Assembly: GCF_016757215.1 (NCBI RefSeq)
Contig: NZ_JAESIY010000001.1
Coordinates: 1-64,000 of the forward strand
Direction of reading: 5' to 3'
DNA: 64,000 nt
Source of the DNA: Fulvivirga sediminis
GTDB taxonomy: Bacteria; Bacteroidota; Bacteroidia; Cytophagales; Cyclobacteriaceae
Part shown: one piece after another, positions 16,308-25,290 of the stretch
Position numbering within the stretch: the stretch's first letter is position 1
Layout of the letters: the number at the start of each line of letters is the position of its first letter
Made by a program: the position numbers and the translations under genes
The notes under the pieces: model-generated
What the model was told of the DNA's origin: nothing
What the model saw: the letters and a program-made list of their open reading frames with translations, nothing else
The model's database searches: none

Positions 16308-18125
16308 ATGAAAAAGGAGAAAATAGATGAAATAAAAGATTCCATAAAGGATATTATAGCTGCTGTAGAACAAGGTGAAGAAGCCAAAGAATCTATCATA
16401 AATGAGGTAGATCCTACACATCATAAAAGTGCTATTAACTTATTACATTACCTGCGGCTTCGCTCTTTTGATATTCGCAAGCTACAGCGTCGCCTGGGTA
16501 ATCTGGGTATGTCTCGGCTGGCTCGATCTGAAGCGCACGTAGAAGCCAGCCTCAAAACCACTCTCTTTTTCCTCAAAAAATTACTCGATGAGCCAGCAGA
16601 GCTGCCTTCACACTTCAATTTGTCAATAAAGCAAAGTGAAAAAAGACTTAAGCAAAACACCAAAGCACTACTTGGTAAGCGCCCCAATAACCGCAGACTC
16701 AGAATTATGGTCACCATCCCGTCTGCCGCCATTAATAATTATGATATGGTAGAAGAACTAGTGGCTAATGGTATGAACTGCGCCCGAATAAACTGTGCCC
16801 ATGATGATGCCGAAGGCTGGAAACAGATGATCAACCATGTACAAACGGCTTCTGTAAAGCTAAACAAGCAGGTAATGATCACTATGGATGTGGGTGGACC
16901 AAAAATAAGAACCGGAGAAATAGAGACACACGATGGTGTAAAACATTTCAAACCCAATAGAAATGAATTTGGCCATGTGGTAGAACCTACCGTAATAAAG
17001 CTGGTAACTGACGAATCTTTAGAACTCTCTTCTAATGCTTTGCCTGTAAACTATAATTGGCTTAAAAGCTTAAAGCAAGGAGATGCTATCAGGTTTAAAG
17101 ATAAAAGAGACAAAGCTCGCGAGGCCGTAGTAATGGAGGTGAATCCTGAAAGCGTAGTTATCCACAGTGATGACTCTGCTTATGTGGAAACAGGCACTAT
17201 TCTAAAATCAGATACTGGTGAATCTGCCGTCGGTAATCTTACTCCGGTAGAAAAAGTGATTTATCTAAAAAGAGGTGACCAACTGAAAGTATACAAAACA
17301 CCTATTAAAGGGTCGCCGGCCAGCTATGACGAAACGGGTAATGTAACGGCCCCAGCTCAAATTTCCTGCTCGCTGCCAGAAGCATTGGAGGCGGCCAAAA
17401 AAGGAGATCCGATCTTTTTTGATGATGGTGAAATCAGTGGTAAAATTAAAGCCATTGAGGAAGACTATGTATTAGTAAATATTACCAAAGTAAAATCTGG
17501 TGGCAGCAAGCTAAAATCTGATAAGGGCATCAACCTGCCCGATTCTAATGTGCAGATTAGCGGCCTTACTCCTAAAGACAGAGAAGATCTCCGGTTTATA
17601 GCACAAAATGCTGATGTGGTGAATTTCTCTTTTGTCCAGTCACCACAAGATGTGATAGAAATGGTACAGGAAATGGACAAGTTAGGCGTAAAGGAAACAT
17701 TGGGAGTAATACTCAAAATTGAAACTCAAAAAGGCTATGATAACCTGTCCAAAATACTTTTAGAGGCTATGAAACTCAAAAAAGTAGGCGTTATGATCGC
17801 CCGTGGTGATTTGGCCATTGAAACCGGATGGGAAAAAATAGGCAGTATACAAAAGGAGATGCTGGCCATTTGCAATGCAGCCCACATACCAGTGGTATGG
17901 GCTACCCAGGTACTTGAAAACCTGGCAAAAAAAGGTTTGCCTTCCAGATCTGAAATTACCGATGTGGTGAACTCAACAAAGGCGGAATGTGTGATGCTTA
18001 ATAAAGGTCCTCATATAATAGAAGCTATTAAACTACTCAACAGCATCATTGTATCCATAGAAATGTTTCAGGACAAAAATGCTCCTGTTCTACCTAAATT
18101 AAAGAAGATAATGAAACAAGGATAG
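16308..18125 (+). CDS. Atypical pyruvate kinase-like protein
   Basis: 605 aa. The TIM-barrel core is recognisable: RIMVTIPSA (start of the kinase domain near residue 131), CARINCAHDD (substrate region), MDVGGPKIRTG, GLTPKDREDLRFI, SFVQSPQDV, ILKIET, MIARGDLAIETGW, WATQVLENL and PSRSEITDV. An extra ~130-residue helical N-terminus precedes it. The B-domain region is enlarged, and the normal C-terminal allosteric domain is missing (the chain ends about 60 residues after the barrel). Canonical NTRA/ATQMLESM motifs are altered. It probably converts PEP and ADP to pyruvate, but a related function is possible. Confidence 0.8.
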   Translation: MKKEKIDEIKDSIKDIIAAVEQGEEAKESIINEVDPTHHKSAINLLHYLRLRSFDIRKLQRRLGNLGMSRLARSEAHVEASLKTTLFFLKKLLDEPAELPSHFNLSIKQSEKRLKQNTKALLGKRPNNRRLRIMVTIPSAAINNYDMVEELVANGMNCARINCAHDDAEGWKQMINHVQTASVKLNKQVMITMDVGGPKIRTGEIETHDGVKHFKPNRNEFGHVVEPTVIKLVTDESLELSSNALPVNYNWLKSLKQGDAIRFKDKRDKAREAVVMEVNPESVVIHSDDSAYVETGTILKSDTGESAVGNLTPVEKVIYLKRGDQLKVYKTPIKGSPASYDETGNVTAPAQISCSLPEALEAAKKGDPIFFDDGEISGKIKAIEEDYVLVNITKVKSGGSKLKSDKGINLPDSNVQISGLTPKDREDLRFIAQNADVVNFSFVQSPQDVIEMVQEMDKLGVKETLGVILKIETQKGYDNLSKILLEAMKLKKVGVMIARGDLAIETGWEKIGSIQKEMLAICNAAHIPVVWATQVLENLAKKGLPSRSEITDVVNSTKAECVMLNKGPHIIEAIKLLNSIIVSIEMFQDKNAPVLPKLKKIMKQG

Positions 18126-18159
18126 AACTTATCCACACGCCCATCGGCATTTTTATATT

Positions 18160-19176
18160 ATGAAGAAAACTTTATTCACGCTCATTTTATGTAGCAGTCT
18201 GTATTATTTTGGCTTTGCTCAGCAAGAATCAATATCTATTAAGTCTTATCATTGGGTTTTAGAAAATGATTCTCGCATCAACCAGGATCCTGATATATTC
18301 AATCGCCTCTCTAATGATAGCATCAAATATAAAGGCGGGCTTTTACTGAGTTATGATCGAAGCAAGTTTGGTGGCTTATCATCATTATCTGCTTCTGAAG
18401 ATGGGCATACCTTGCTGGCCATATCAGATTACTCCGGTAAACCTATTGATAAAATTCCGTTGAAATACCGCTCTAAGTGGTATAAGATGAACCTACAGTA
18501 TAAAAATGGCCTTTTAGATAGTGCTAAAATTACTGATCAAGGACAAGTATTCGATTTAGATCAAGAAGTAGTTGACGGTGGAATTGAATCAATAGCGGAG
18601 AGTGATAATATGATATACCTCTCTTTTGACGAAAGAGCAGAAATGCTTGGTTTCAATAGAGAAGGCGATTTTAAAACCGTAGAAAAGACTTTGACACTAA
18701 GCAAATTTCCCAATAGACATAATGCCGGAATTGAATGCATAACACTTACTAAAAATAATCAGCTTTTCGCTATCTATGAGTTTAACCATAAAAAGCGATT
18801 TTGCGAAGCTTGGATGGTAAATCCTAAAAATAATGCCACTAGACATCTCAAATATTATAAAACACAAACCGAAGTAAAGGGAGCTACCACACTTCATAAT
18901 AGCGACATTATAGTGATGGAAAAAACCTGGAATAAGACTGACAATACCAGCCATATGCAGCTTATGTATATCTCTGCTGACGATTTAAAGGACTCTAAAA
19001 TAAAGCCTACACTAATTTATGATGCAAAATCAGCAGTGTTGGACAATTTTGAAGGCATCACTTCCTTCTACGCCCAAGGTAAAGAACATTTACTGCTCAT
19101 TTCAGATGATAATGGTGACAGCGACACCGATCAGCGGACTCTCTTACTACATTTTGAACTGGACTTAACTTTTTAA
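18160..19176 (+). CDS. Secreted phytase-like/esterase-like beta-propeller protein
   Basis: 338 aa. The signal peptide MKKTLFTLILCSSLYYFGFA ends in Gln-Gln. The rest resembles the phytase-like domain (PF13449-type): FGGLSSLSASEDGHTLLAIS near residues 69-88, DGGIESIAESDNMIYLSFDE near 143-162, NAGIECITLT and a late DNFEGITSF followed by LLISDDNGDSDTDQRTLLLH. These GIE/GLS plus SDDN motifs are typical of this family. Despite its name, phosphatase activity is unproven for most members. It follows the pyruvate kinase-like gene by 34 bp and may be read with it. Confidence 0.75.
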   Translation: MKKTLFTLILCSSLYYFGFAQQESISIKSYHWVLENDSRINQDPDIFNRLSNDSIKYKGGLLLSYDRSKFGGLSSLSASEDGHTLLAISDYSGKPIDKIPLKYRSKWYKMNLQYKNGLLDSAKITDQGQVFDLDQEVVDGGIESIAESDNMIYLSFDERAEMLGFNREGDFKTVEKTLTLSKFPNRHNAGIECITLTKNNQLFAIYEFNHKKRFCEAWMVNPKNNATRHLKYYKTQTEVKGATTLHNSDIIVMEKTWNKTDNTSHMQLMYISADDLKDSKIKPTLIYDAKSAVLDNFEGITSFYAQGKEHLLLISDDNGDSDTDQRTLLLHFELDLTF

Positions 19177-19221
19177 TTAGGGATTACTATTCAGTTTTAT
19201 TGTGATTCTTAAAGATAGAAC

Positions 19222-19638
19222 ATGAAGCCTGCTTACTCTGAGGAAGAATTAGAAAATCAATTTGACATTGCCAGAAAATATATTTTACTGACGATAGTTA
19301 CAACTATAGTAATAGTTTGCTTAATTGGTAATTGGTTCTTCAATTCTAAAAAATATAAACATAGCCGATATCAACAAGCAAGGAAGCTGTCGTACTCTGG
19401 TATAATAGTTGAAAAACGAACCAATTCAGAAAATGGATATCGGGTTCCTAAGTATATTCGCTTAAATACCGCTTTTGAAACCCACGTTAATCAAGAAATT
19501 TACCATAAACTTAACCTTGGGGATTCAGTAATAAAAACAGAAAATAGTGACTCTGTAAAATATTTTTTACAAAGCGGCGATGTCATATTTGAAGATGTTA
19601 ATAAAGAATTAAGAAATAGGTATCACCAAAGCCAATAA
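19222..19638 (+). CDS. Single-pass membrane hypothetical protein
   Basis: 138 aa. One hydrophobic helix near residues 19-41 (ARKYILLTIVTTIVIVCLIG) is followed by a basic stretch, then a soluble domain of about 95 residues (YIRLNTAFETHVNQEIYHKL, LNLGDSVIKTENSDS). The N-terminus is acidic and short, suggesting the domain faces the periplasm. No family recognised. It follows the phytase-like gene by 45 bp on the same strand. Confidence 0.6.
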   Translation: MKPAYSEEELENQFDIARKYILLTIVTTIVIVCLIGNWFFNSKKYKHSRYQQARKLSYSGIIVEKRTNSENGYRVPKYIRLNTAFETHVNQEIYHKLNLGDSVIKTENSDSVKYFLQSGDVIFEDVNKELRNRYHQSQ

Positions 19639-19707
19639 ACCTCACAGTTGGTGCAATTAGTAGCAAAGAAAGTGCTACATTCTTTAGATTCAATCCTATT
19701 TCACCTC

Positions 19708-19785
19708 ACGACGGTACAGCAAGATTAAACCACTGCCGAGTCACACTGAGCCGTGTCGAAGTGTAGACGATCGGTACGGATGCAT
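19708..19785. repeat. 78-bp dispersed intergenic repeat, copy B
   Basis: Same length as the copy at 10270-10347 and identical at 64 of 78 positions by eye, with no gaps. It contains the core TCACACTGAG..TCGAAGTGTAGACGATC. The equal length and position in intergenic DNA point to a defined unit rather than chance similarity. Confidence 0.8.
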
Positions 19786-19846
19786 AATTCAAATAGATCT
19801 CAATTATTTTGACCTTTTCATATTACGTACTATTTGCTTTTATACT

Positions 19847-20021
19847 GTCATTGGTACCCCAGGAAAGATCTATGTATTAAGTCAAAAAAAGCTGTTGTTC
19901 AACCTTCTTCTTCCTAAGAAAAAAGATGCCTTTTTTCAATAGGCATTTTATCAATCTCAAAAATTCAAGGCTTTACAGAAGTTGCCAGAAATTAATAGAT
20001 TTCTCCTGATGTGGTAATGAC
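19847..20021. repeat. MITE-like element with terminal inverted repeats, copy 1
   Basis: The 175-bp unit opens GTCATTGGTACCCCAGGAAA and ends in AGATTTCTCCTGATG..TAATGAC. The two 25-base ends match at 18 of 25 positions as inverted repeats. A second unit of 176 bp at 32513-32688 aligns across its whole length, sharing ATGTATTAA, CTTCTT, a TGCC..AGGCAT hairpin and GCCAG..AATTAA blocks. No ORF lies inside. It looks like a non-autonomous mobile or REP-type element. Confidence 0.7.
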
Positions 20022-20139
20022 TGCCTGGAGCTTATGGATTTGAACCCATGAAATAGGCCTTAAGTAAAATGTACTCATCTTTACATTTATATTATAATTC
20101 TATAAATTTCCACCTTGTGAGCTCTTTAATCAGATTAAT

Positions 20140-20775
20140 ATGAAAGCCTTGGGCATAATCAACTACGAAACATTTTTAATAGCGGGTATCATTCTAAACA
20201 TAACACCTGGTGCAGATACGCTGTATATTATGAGTAGAAGTATTTCTCAAGGTACTAAAGCAGGTATCTTTTCTGTACTAGGCATCATTTCTGGAGCAAT
20301 TGGGCATATTATTTTAGCTTCTTTAGGCTTATCCATTATTTTGGCTCAATCTGCTCTGGCATTTCAAACGGTTAAATATTTAGGAGCAGTTTATCTAATT
20401 TTTATGGGAGTAAAATCTATTATTTCAAGCTCGAAATCTGGATTATCATTAAACTCAAAACCTCCACAGCGTCATCGTAAAATTTATATTTCAGGTGTAT
20501 TCACTAACTTACTTAACCCTAAAGTAGCTTTATTTTTCCTGGCCTTCCTGCCTCAATTTATTGGCCATGAGCACTCTGAAAGTCCGCTTCCATTTCTTAT
20601 ACTAGGGTTAACCTTTTTAACCACAGGCACTATCTGGTGTGTGATAGTTGCAGTCTTTGCTGGTCGCTTATCAGAAAAATTTAGGCAGAACCCAAAAATC
20701 AAAACCTGGCTCGATCGTGTGAGCGGAACTATTTTCATAGCTCTGGGTATAAAATTGGCACTTACAAAGAACTAA
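20140..20775 (+). CDS. LysE/RhtB-family amino-acid exporter
   Basis: 211 aa, normal length for the family. Five to six hydrophobic segments are visible. The first carries the family pattern ILNITPGADTLYIMSRSISQ (about 18-37), followed by GTKAGIFSVLGIISGAIGHI. The middle loop is basic, and FTNLLNPKVALFFLAFLPQF (about 127-146) is the second signature. The protein would export amino acids or related small metabolites across the inner membrane; the substrate cannot be read from sequence. The gene is monocistronic, after a repeat-rich intergenic region. Confidence 0.88.
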   Translation: MKALGIINYETFLIAGIILNITPGADTLYIMSRSISQGTKAGIFSVLGIISGAIGHIILASLGLSIILAQSALAFQTVKYLGAVYLIFMGVKSIISSSKSGLSLNSKPPQRHRKIYISGVFTNLLNPKVALFFLAFLPQFIGHEHSESPLPFLILGLTFLTTGTIWCVIVAVFAGRLSEKFRQNPKIKTWLDRVSGTIFIALGIKLALTKN

Positions 20776-20935
20776 GTTTCTATATGAAAGATGCTTCAAG
20801 AAGATTTTAAAGTGCATCCTTAGATTTCTTACGATGCCGCCAGACAGTCAAAAGAGAGGCATTTAATGGAAATCAGCCAACTCCTCCTGTAATTAGTAAA
20901 ATCAGTCGAATTCTGTATATTCCAAATACGGTTGC

Positions 20936-23323
20936 CTATAGCCTATCAGTTTCTTCTTCTCCCGAGGCTTTATTTTTAAAGTTTGTTTTTTTCAGCTTAC
21001 CAAAATTGTAAGTTATGGATATCCGAAAATTTTGGGTATTGTATATTCTGTCGAATAAAATAAACGTATCTCCCAGTGTATAATATCCGTCAGGCTTGTT
21101 AGTATGAAAAATATCATTAGCTGTCAAATTTAGCTTTACAGCCTTATTTAACAAATCTTTCTCCAAACCGACAGTCACATCTGCCTGATGTTTCCTAAAG
21201 TATATAGCATCCTGACTATTACCACGATACCAAGCCAGTAAATGTAATTTTATCCCTGAAAACAAAGTGATTTTATTATTGGTATAAAGATAAATTCTAG
21301 GTTTGGTAGGCATAAAACCATAGAGCTCATCTTTGGAAGTATATTTGTTATAACTTAAATTGATAGAATTAGAGCTCCACAGCCAGTTATTACTAAAGGG
21401 AATAATGCCATTTACAAAATACGACTCTCTTGATTTCACATTCAAAGTCTGTAAAATATAGCTCCTTGGTGTATCACCCTGAACAGCACCACCGGCGATA
21501 TCATCTTTTTCATAAGTATAACCTGCTTTGAAAGTTATATTGCTAACGTTTGCACCCATTTCAAAGGCATAGACCTTCGTAGGCACGATGTTCGGATTTC
21601 CTTGTATTGATGTAAATGCATCTTGATAAATAATAGTTGGATTTAAACTCTGATAGCCTGGCCGGTTTATTCTAGACGAAATAGAGCTAAACCAAGAGAG
21701 TTTTTCGCTCACCAAATAGGTAGCATTGAGATGAGGAAAAATGTTAAAATACACATCATCAATGGAGGTCTCCAGCTCGTCAGTATCCAGACCATATCGC
21801 GTATATTCGCTTCTGATACCTACCGCATAAGATAGCTGTTTATTTACTTTCCGGTTGTAATTGATATATCCGGCATATATTTCTTCATCATAGTTAAAAT
21901 CTCTTGAAAATTGCTTATCTGGGAGATAAGGGCCATCATTTTCTGAAATCAGGAATTGTGAAACGGATGTATTGCTTACTTTTCCGTACTTGAGACCTGC
22001 TACCATTCGTGCTTGATTTGAAATCACTTTTGTATAATCCATTTTCAGACTCAAAATGGGTATTTCTCTATTGACAATGTTTTTCAAAACTCTATAATTG
22101 ACACTGTCAGAGGTAATAGATTGCTCTGAAATAAAGTCATTTACATAAGAACCATACATTGAATAATGCCCTCCCACAAAAAAAGATGACCCCAGCGTAT
22201 CAGTTGGATTCAGATAATTGATAGTCAGTCCATTTTGCCTGGTGAGATCATCTTTATATACCGTACTTTTGTATTGCTCGTAGGCATTATTAAAGACCAT
22301 ATGATTTTCGCTGGATTCGGTACCACCATATTGATAGGTCATGCCATTATAAGCCGCTGAAACATAGCCATCTCTTGAGAGCTCATACTGTAAACCCAGA
22401 CCATAATTTGAATAATTTTTAATATCTCTCTGCCAATCTGTAGTAATGTTCGACTCAAAAAAATCGTCTGCTTCATCTCTTCGCCTGGTGGTATTCAAAA
22501 TAAAGCGCTGGGCACCTACTTCAAGCCCATAATTACCTTTACCAGAGAGCCTGCCCTTTCGATAATCAATACTTAGGTTGGTAGTTGATGCCGGCTCAGC
22601 AAAGTCAGAAACGGTAACATTTTGATTAAATATTCCTTTCAATCCTTCAAGACCCGACCCTGCTGTAATGATATTAATAACAGCCTGACCTTCAGAATCG
22701 TATTTAGCAGAAGGATTAGATATAATTTCTATGGTTTTGATTTCTGCAGCTTGAATATTGTTTAACTGATCCATTTGAATGCGCTGGCCATTTAAGTATA
22801 TAATTGCTTCTCCTTTACCAAAAACTGAAACTGTACCATCATCTACCAAAACATTTGGGGACCTAGACAAAATCTCTGTTACGCTGGTACTGGTGGCTAA
22901 TATTGTATTGGCTACATTAACCTTTGTAGCGCCTTCCACGGTGGTTTCAAAAAGAGGTATAGAGGACCTCACCACTACCTCATCCAACATGGAGCCTTCT
23001 TGTGATACTACAATATACCCTAAATCAATGGCCGTGTCTGCCTCATACTCTATAAACATATATTTATCTTGGAACTCCAGCGACTGCAGCTTTAAAAGTA
23101 GCGCGCGCTCATTAAGATGGTAGATTTCAAAATCACCATCCATGTAGCTTGTTCCGGTTATCATTGATGAATCCTTTACATTCAGTATTATCGCATTGCC
23201 CATCATGGGCTCATTATCTGAATTGACCACTTTGGCCTTAATCGAATGGATTTGCTGAGCATAGCAGATATTCACTAATTGTATACAAAATAATACTATT
23301 AAGATGGTTTTGGTAGAAGTCAT
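20936..23323 (-). CDS. TonB-type outer-membrane receptor (CarboxypepD_reg-like plus OMP_b-brl_3)
   Basis: 795 aa. The signal peptide MTSTKTILIVLFCIQLVNIC ends in YAQQ. Residues about 25-105 form a carboxypeptidase-regulatory-like domain. The plug begins with LDEVVVRSSIPLFETTVEGA near 112 and contains SRSPNVLVDDGTVSVFGKGE and YLNGQRIQM. From about residue 370 a beta-barrel of the OMP_b-brl_3 type runs to the C-terminus. No SusD partner or TonB-box is obvious, so it belongs to the SusC-independent outer-membrane receptor-like group. It is divergent from a LytS/LytTR pair with a 189-bp gap, suggesting local regulation. Transported ligand unknown. Confidence 0.82.
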   Translation of the reverse strand: MTSTKTILIVLFCIQLVNICYAQQIHSIKAKVVNSDNEPMMGNAIILNVKDSSMITGTSYMDGDFEIYHLNERALLLKLQSLEFQDKYMFIEYEADTAIDLGYIVVSQEGSMLDEVVVRSSIPLFETTVEGATKVNVANTILATSTSVTEILSRSPNVLVDDGTVSVFGKGEAIIYLNGQRIQMDQLNNIQAAEIKTIEIISNPSAKYDSEGQAVINIITAGSGLEGLKGIFNQNVTVSDFAEPASTTNLSIDYRKGRLSGKGNYGLEVGAQRFILNTTRRRDEADDFFESNITTDWQRDIKNYSNYGLGLQYELSRDGYVSAAYNGMTYQYGGTESSENHMVFNNAYEQYKSTVYKDDLTRQNGLTINYLNPTDTLGSSFFVGGHYSMYGSYVNDFISEQSITSDSVNYRVLKNIVNREIPILSLKMDYTKVISNQARMVAGLKYGKVSNTSVSQFLISENDGPYLPDKQFSRDFNYDEEIYAGYINYNRKVNKQLSYAVGIRSEYTRYGLDTDELETSIDDVYFNIFPHLNATYLVSEKLSWFSSISSRINRPGYQSLNPTIIYQDAFTSIQGNPNIVPTKVYAFEMGANVSNITFKAGYTYEKDDIAGGAVQGDTPRSYILQTLNVKSRESYFVNGIIPFSNNWLWSSNSINLSYNKYTSKDELYGFMPTKPRIYLYTNNKITLFSGIKLHLLAWYRGNSQDAIYFRKHQADVTVGLEKDLLNKAVKLNLTANDIFHTNKPDGYYTLGDTFILFDRIYNTQNFRISITYNFGKLKKTNFKNKASGEEETDRL

Positions 23324-23512
23324 TTGATGGATGTTTCTTCAAACCTAGCAAAGCAACGTGCTCGGAAATTAAAAAGTAGATGTAAGGGCAATGCGCGGCT
23401 ACAGAATGTAGGGTTAAGCTAAATGAGAGCTATAACACCATTTAGTCTACCAAAATCACTTATCAGTCTACGAAAAGTTCATCAAACATAATGAAAACGT
23501 ATATTTACAAGA

Positions 23513-24586
23513 ATGCAGAAGTTTATAAAATACTTTAAAAAGCCCTTGTATGCACACATTGTATTCTGGGTCATCATCTATCTGTATTTTATTTTTTCGG
23601 TGAGCAACACTGGCAACTTCGCCAATATGACTCATCTTTTAGCGCTATACGGACTTATTGTAGCTGGGCAAATAATTGTAGCCTACACTTTGTTGGAGGT
23701 GCTACTTCCCAGGTTCTTAAACCGTAAGAGGTATGCTCTTTTTGGCTTAAGCCTATTATTACTGTTGTTCATTGTATTTGTGCTTTACAACCTTGTGAAG
23801 GTGATATGGTTTGACCAACTTTATTACGAAATGTACAGTGAACTGTACCGTAATTTTGCTGACAGGCCATTTACCGAAAAAATTACCGATGTACCTATAA
23901 TCTTTAGTAAATTCGTATTGTTTCTTTCCCCTGCCTTACTATTGATGGCCTCAAAATTTTATAGAGATCAGCAGAAATACCTTAAATTGAGTGAGCAAAA
24001 AAAAATGGCTGAGCTCTCTGCTTTAAAACATCAGCTTAATCCTCATTTTTTGTTTAACACTTTGAACAACCTTTATTCACTATCTCTATCCAAATCTGAT
24101 AAGGCACCAGAGGTAATAGAAAAACTTTCCGAAATTCTGGACTATATTCTTTATGGTGCTGAGGCTAACTATGTATCTATCTATAAAGAAGTAGAGCTGA
24201 TAAAAAACTACTTAAGTCTTGAAGAGGTAAGATACGGTAAAAGGGTAAACATCACCTTCAATACCCATCTGATGCGTGAAGTGAACATAGCTCCGCTCTT
24301 ACTGCTTACTTTTATAGAAAATGCCTTCAAACATGGTGTCTCCCAAGAGCTAAAGCAGGCTAATATTGAGATTAATCTAAGTGTAGAGCATGAGAAAATC
24401 CTTTTTAATATAACCAATACCAAACCTTCTGACGTATCTAAAGTATATGGCCATAATAAAAAGTGCCTGGGTTTAAACAATGTAATACAACAACTTGATT
24501 TGCTGTATCATAATCAGGAATACGAGCTGCAAATTAAAGATGAAACCAATAGCTACTCCGTAAAACTAATTTTGAAATGCAAGTAA
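23513..24586 (+). CDS. LytS-type sensor histidine kinase
   Basis: 357 aa. Four N-terminal hydrophobic helices (about residues 14-33, 44-66, 77-98, 124-145) form the membrane sensor. A His_kinase domain follows with the phospho-acceptor motif LKHQLNPHFLFNTLNNLYSL (about 173-192), then a HATPase_c-like part with TFIENAFKHGVS (N-box, about 264-275) and the glycine-rich region GLNNVIQQLD. It overlaps the LytTR regulator by 10 bp and is divergent from the TonB-type receptor gene. This is a typical Bacteroidota pair; the signal is unknown. Confidence 0.9.
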   Translation: MQKFIKYFKKPLYAHIVFWVIIYLYFIFSVSNTGNFANMTHLLALYGLIVAGQIIVAYTLLEVLLPRFLNRKRYALFGLSLLLLLFIVFVLYNLVKVIWFDQLYYEMYSELYRNFADRPFTEKITDVPIIFSKFVLFLSPALLLMASKFYRDQQKYLKLSEQKKMAELSALKHQLNPHFLFNTLNNLYSLSLSKSDKAPEVIEKLSEILDYILYGAEANYVSIYKEVELIKNYLSLEEVRYGKRVNITFNTHLMREVNIAPLLLLTFIENAFKHGVSQELKQANIEINLSVEHEKILFNITNTKPSDVSKVYGHNKKCLGLNNVIQQLDLLYHNQEYELQIKDETNSYSVKLILKCK

Positions 24587-25290
24587 CCTACAAATGCGTA
24601 ATTGTGGATGATGAAGAACTGGCCAGGCAGTTAATTGAAAACCATATCGCTCTGCTGGATAATTTTGAAGTGATTGCATCATGTGCTGATGCCATTGAGG
24701 CCAACAATGTATTGAAAAGTGAAAAGGTAGATTTGATGTTTCTAGATATCGAAATGCCGGTAATGAAAGGGACGGACTTTCTAAAGAATCTGATAAAAAG
24801 ACCATGTGTTATTTTTACTACAGCATACCGTGATTTTGCCCTGGATGGGTTTGAGCTTAATGTCATAGATTATCTTTTAAAGCCCATAACCTTTAGCAGA
24901 TTTTTTAAGGGCATTGAAAAATTTCTAAACGCACAGCAGCCCTCTGTGTCACCTAAGGAAACTCTACCGACTAAGGACAGCATATTTATACGTGTAGATA
25001 GAAAGCAATTTAAAGTCACCTTTGATGAAGTACTGTATATTGAAAGCATCAAAGATTATGTGAAAATAGTAACTGAGAAAGATCAACACCTGACGAAGAA
25101 AAGTTTGAAATCCTTCGAAAAGTTGCTAGATAACCGCTTTCAACAAATACACAGATCATTTATCGTTAATCTCAATAAATTAACCGCCTTCACTAAACAA
25201 GATGTTGAAATAGGTGATATAGAATTACCTATTGGTGAAAATTATAAATTGGAATTAATAAGAAAACTAACCACCCAAGAAGATGACTAA
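24577..25290 (+). CDS. LytTR-family response regulator
   Basis: 237 aa. The receiver domain has CVIVDDEELARQLI with the acidic pair and the phospho-acceptor LMFLDIEMPVMKG (Asp about residue 54), FTTAY and the K of LLKPI. The LytTR DNA-binding domain occupies about residues 130-235 (IFIRVDRKQFKVTFDEVLYI, HRSFIVNLNKLTAF). It overlaps the LytS kinase by 10 bp and is certainly its partner. The likely targets include the divergent TonB receptor gene (inference from position). Confidence 0.92.
   Translation: MQVTYKCVIVDDEELARQLIENHIALLDNFEVIASCADAIEANNVLKSEKVDLMFLDIEMPVMKGTDFLKNLIKRPCVIFTTAYRDFALDGFELNVIDYLLKPITFSRFFKGIEKFLNAQQPSVSPKETLPTKDSIFIRVDRKQFKVTFDEVLYIESIKDYVKIVTEKDQHLTKKSLKSFEKLLDNRFQQIHRSFIVNLNKLTAFTKQDVEIGDIELPIGENYKLELIRKLTTQEDD

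Larger units (their letters stand above)
19639..20139. other. Repeat-bearing intergenic region
   Basis: This 501-bp gap holds the second copy of the 78-bp repeat (19708-19785), then the first copy of the ~175-bp element with terminal inverted repeats (19847-20021), then a short sequence resembling a tRNA T-arm (see rejected items). No coding sequence was recognised. The LysE-type exporter begins at 20140. Confidence 0.55.

Noticed and set aside
16448-17716. Several reverse-strand ORFs of 70-95 codons inside the pyruvate kinase-like gene
   Set aside because: They are antisense shadows of a well-supported coding frame, with Ser/Leu/Arg-rich random-like composition and no starts with upstream signals.
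20022-20060. Reverse-strand sequence GGGTTCAAATCCAT resembles a tRNA T-arm
   Set aside because: Only a 4-bp stem with an 8-nt loop fits (ATGG..CCAT), and no matching anticodon arm, D-arm or acceptor strand was found on either side.
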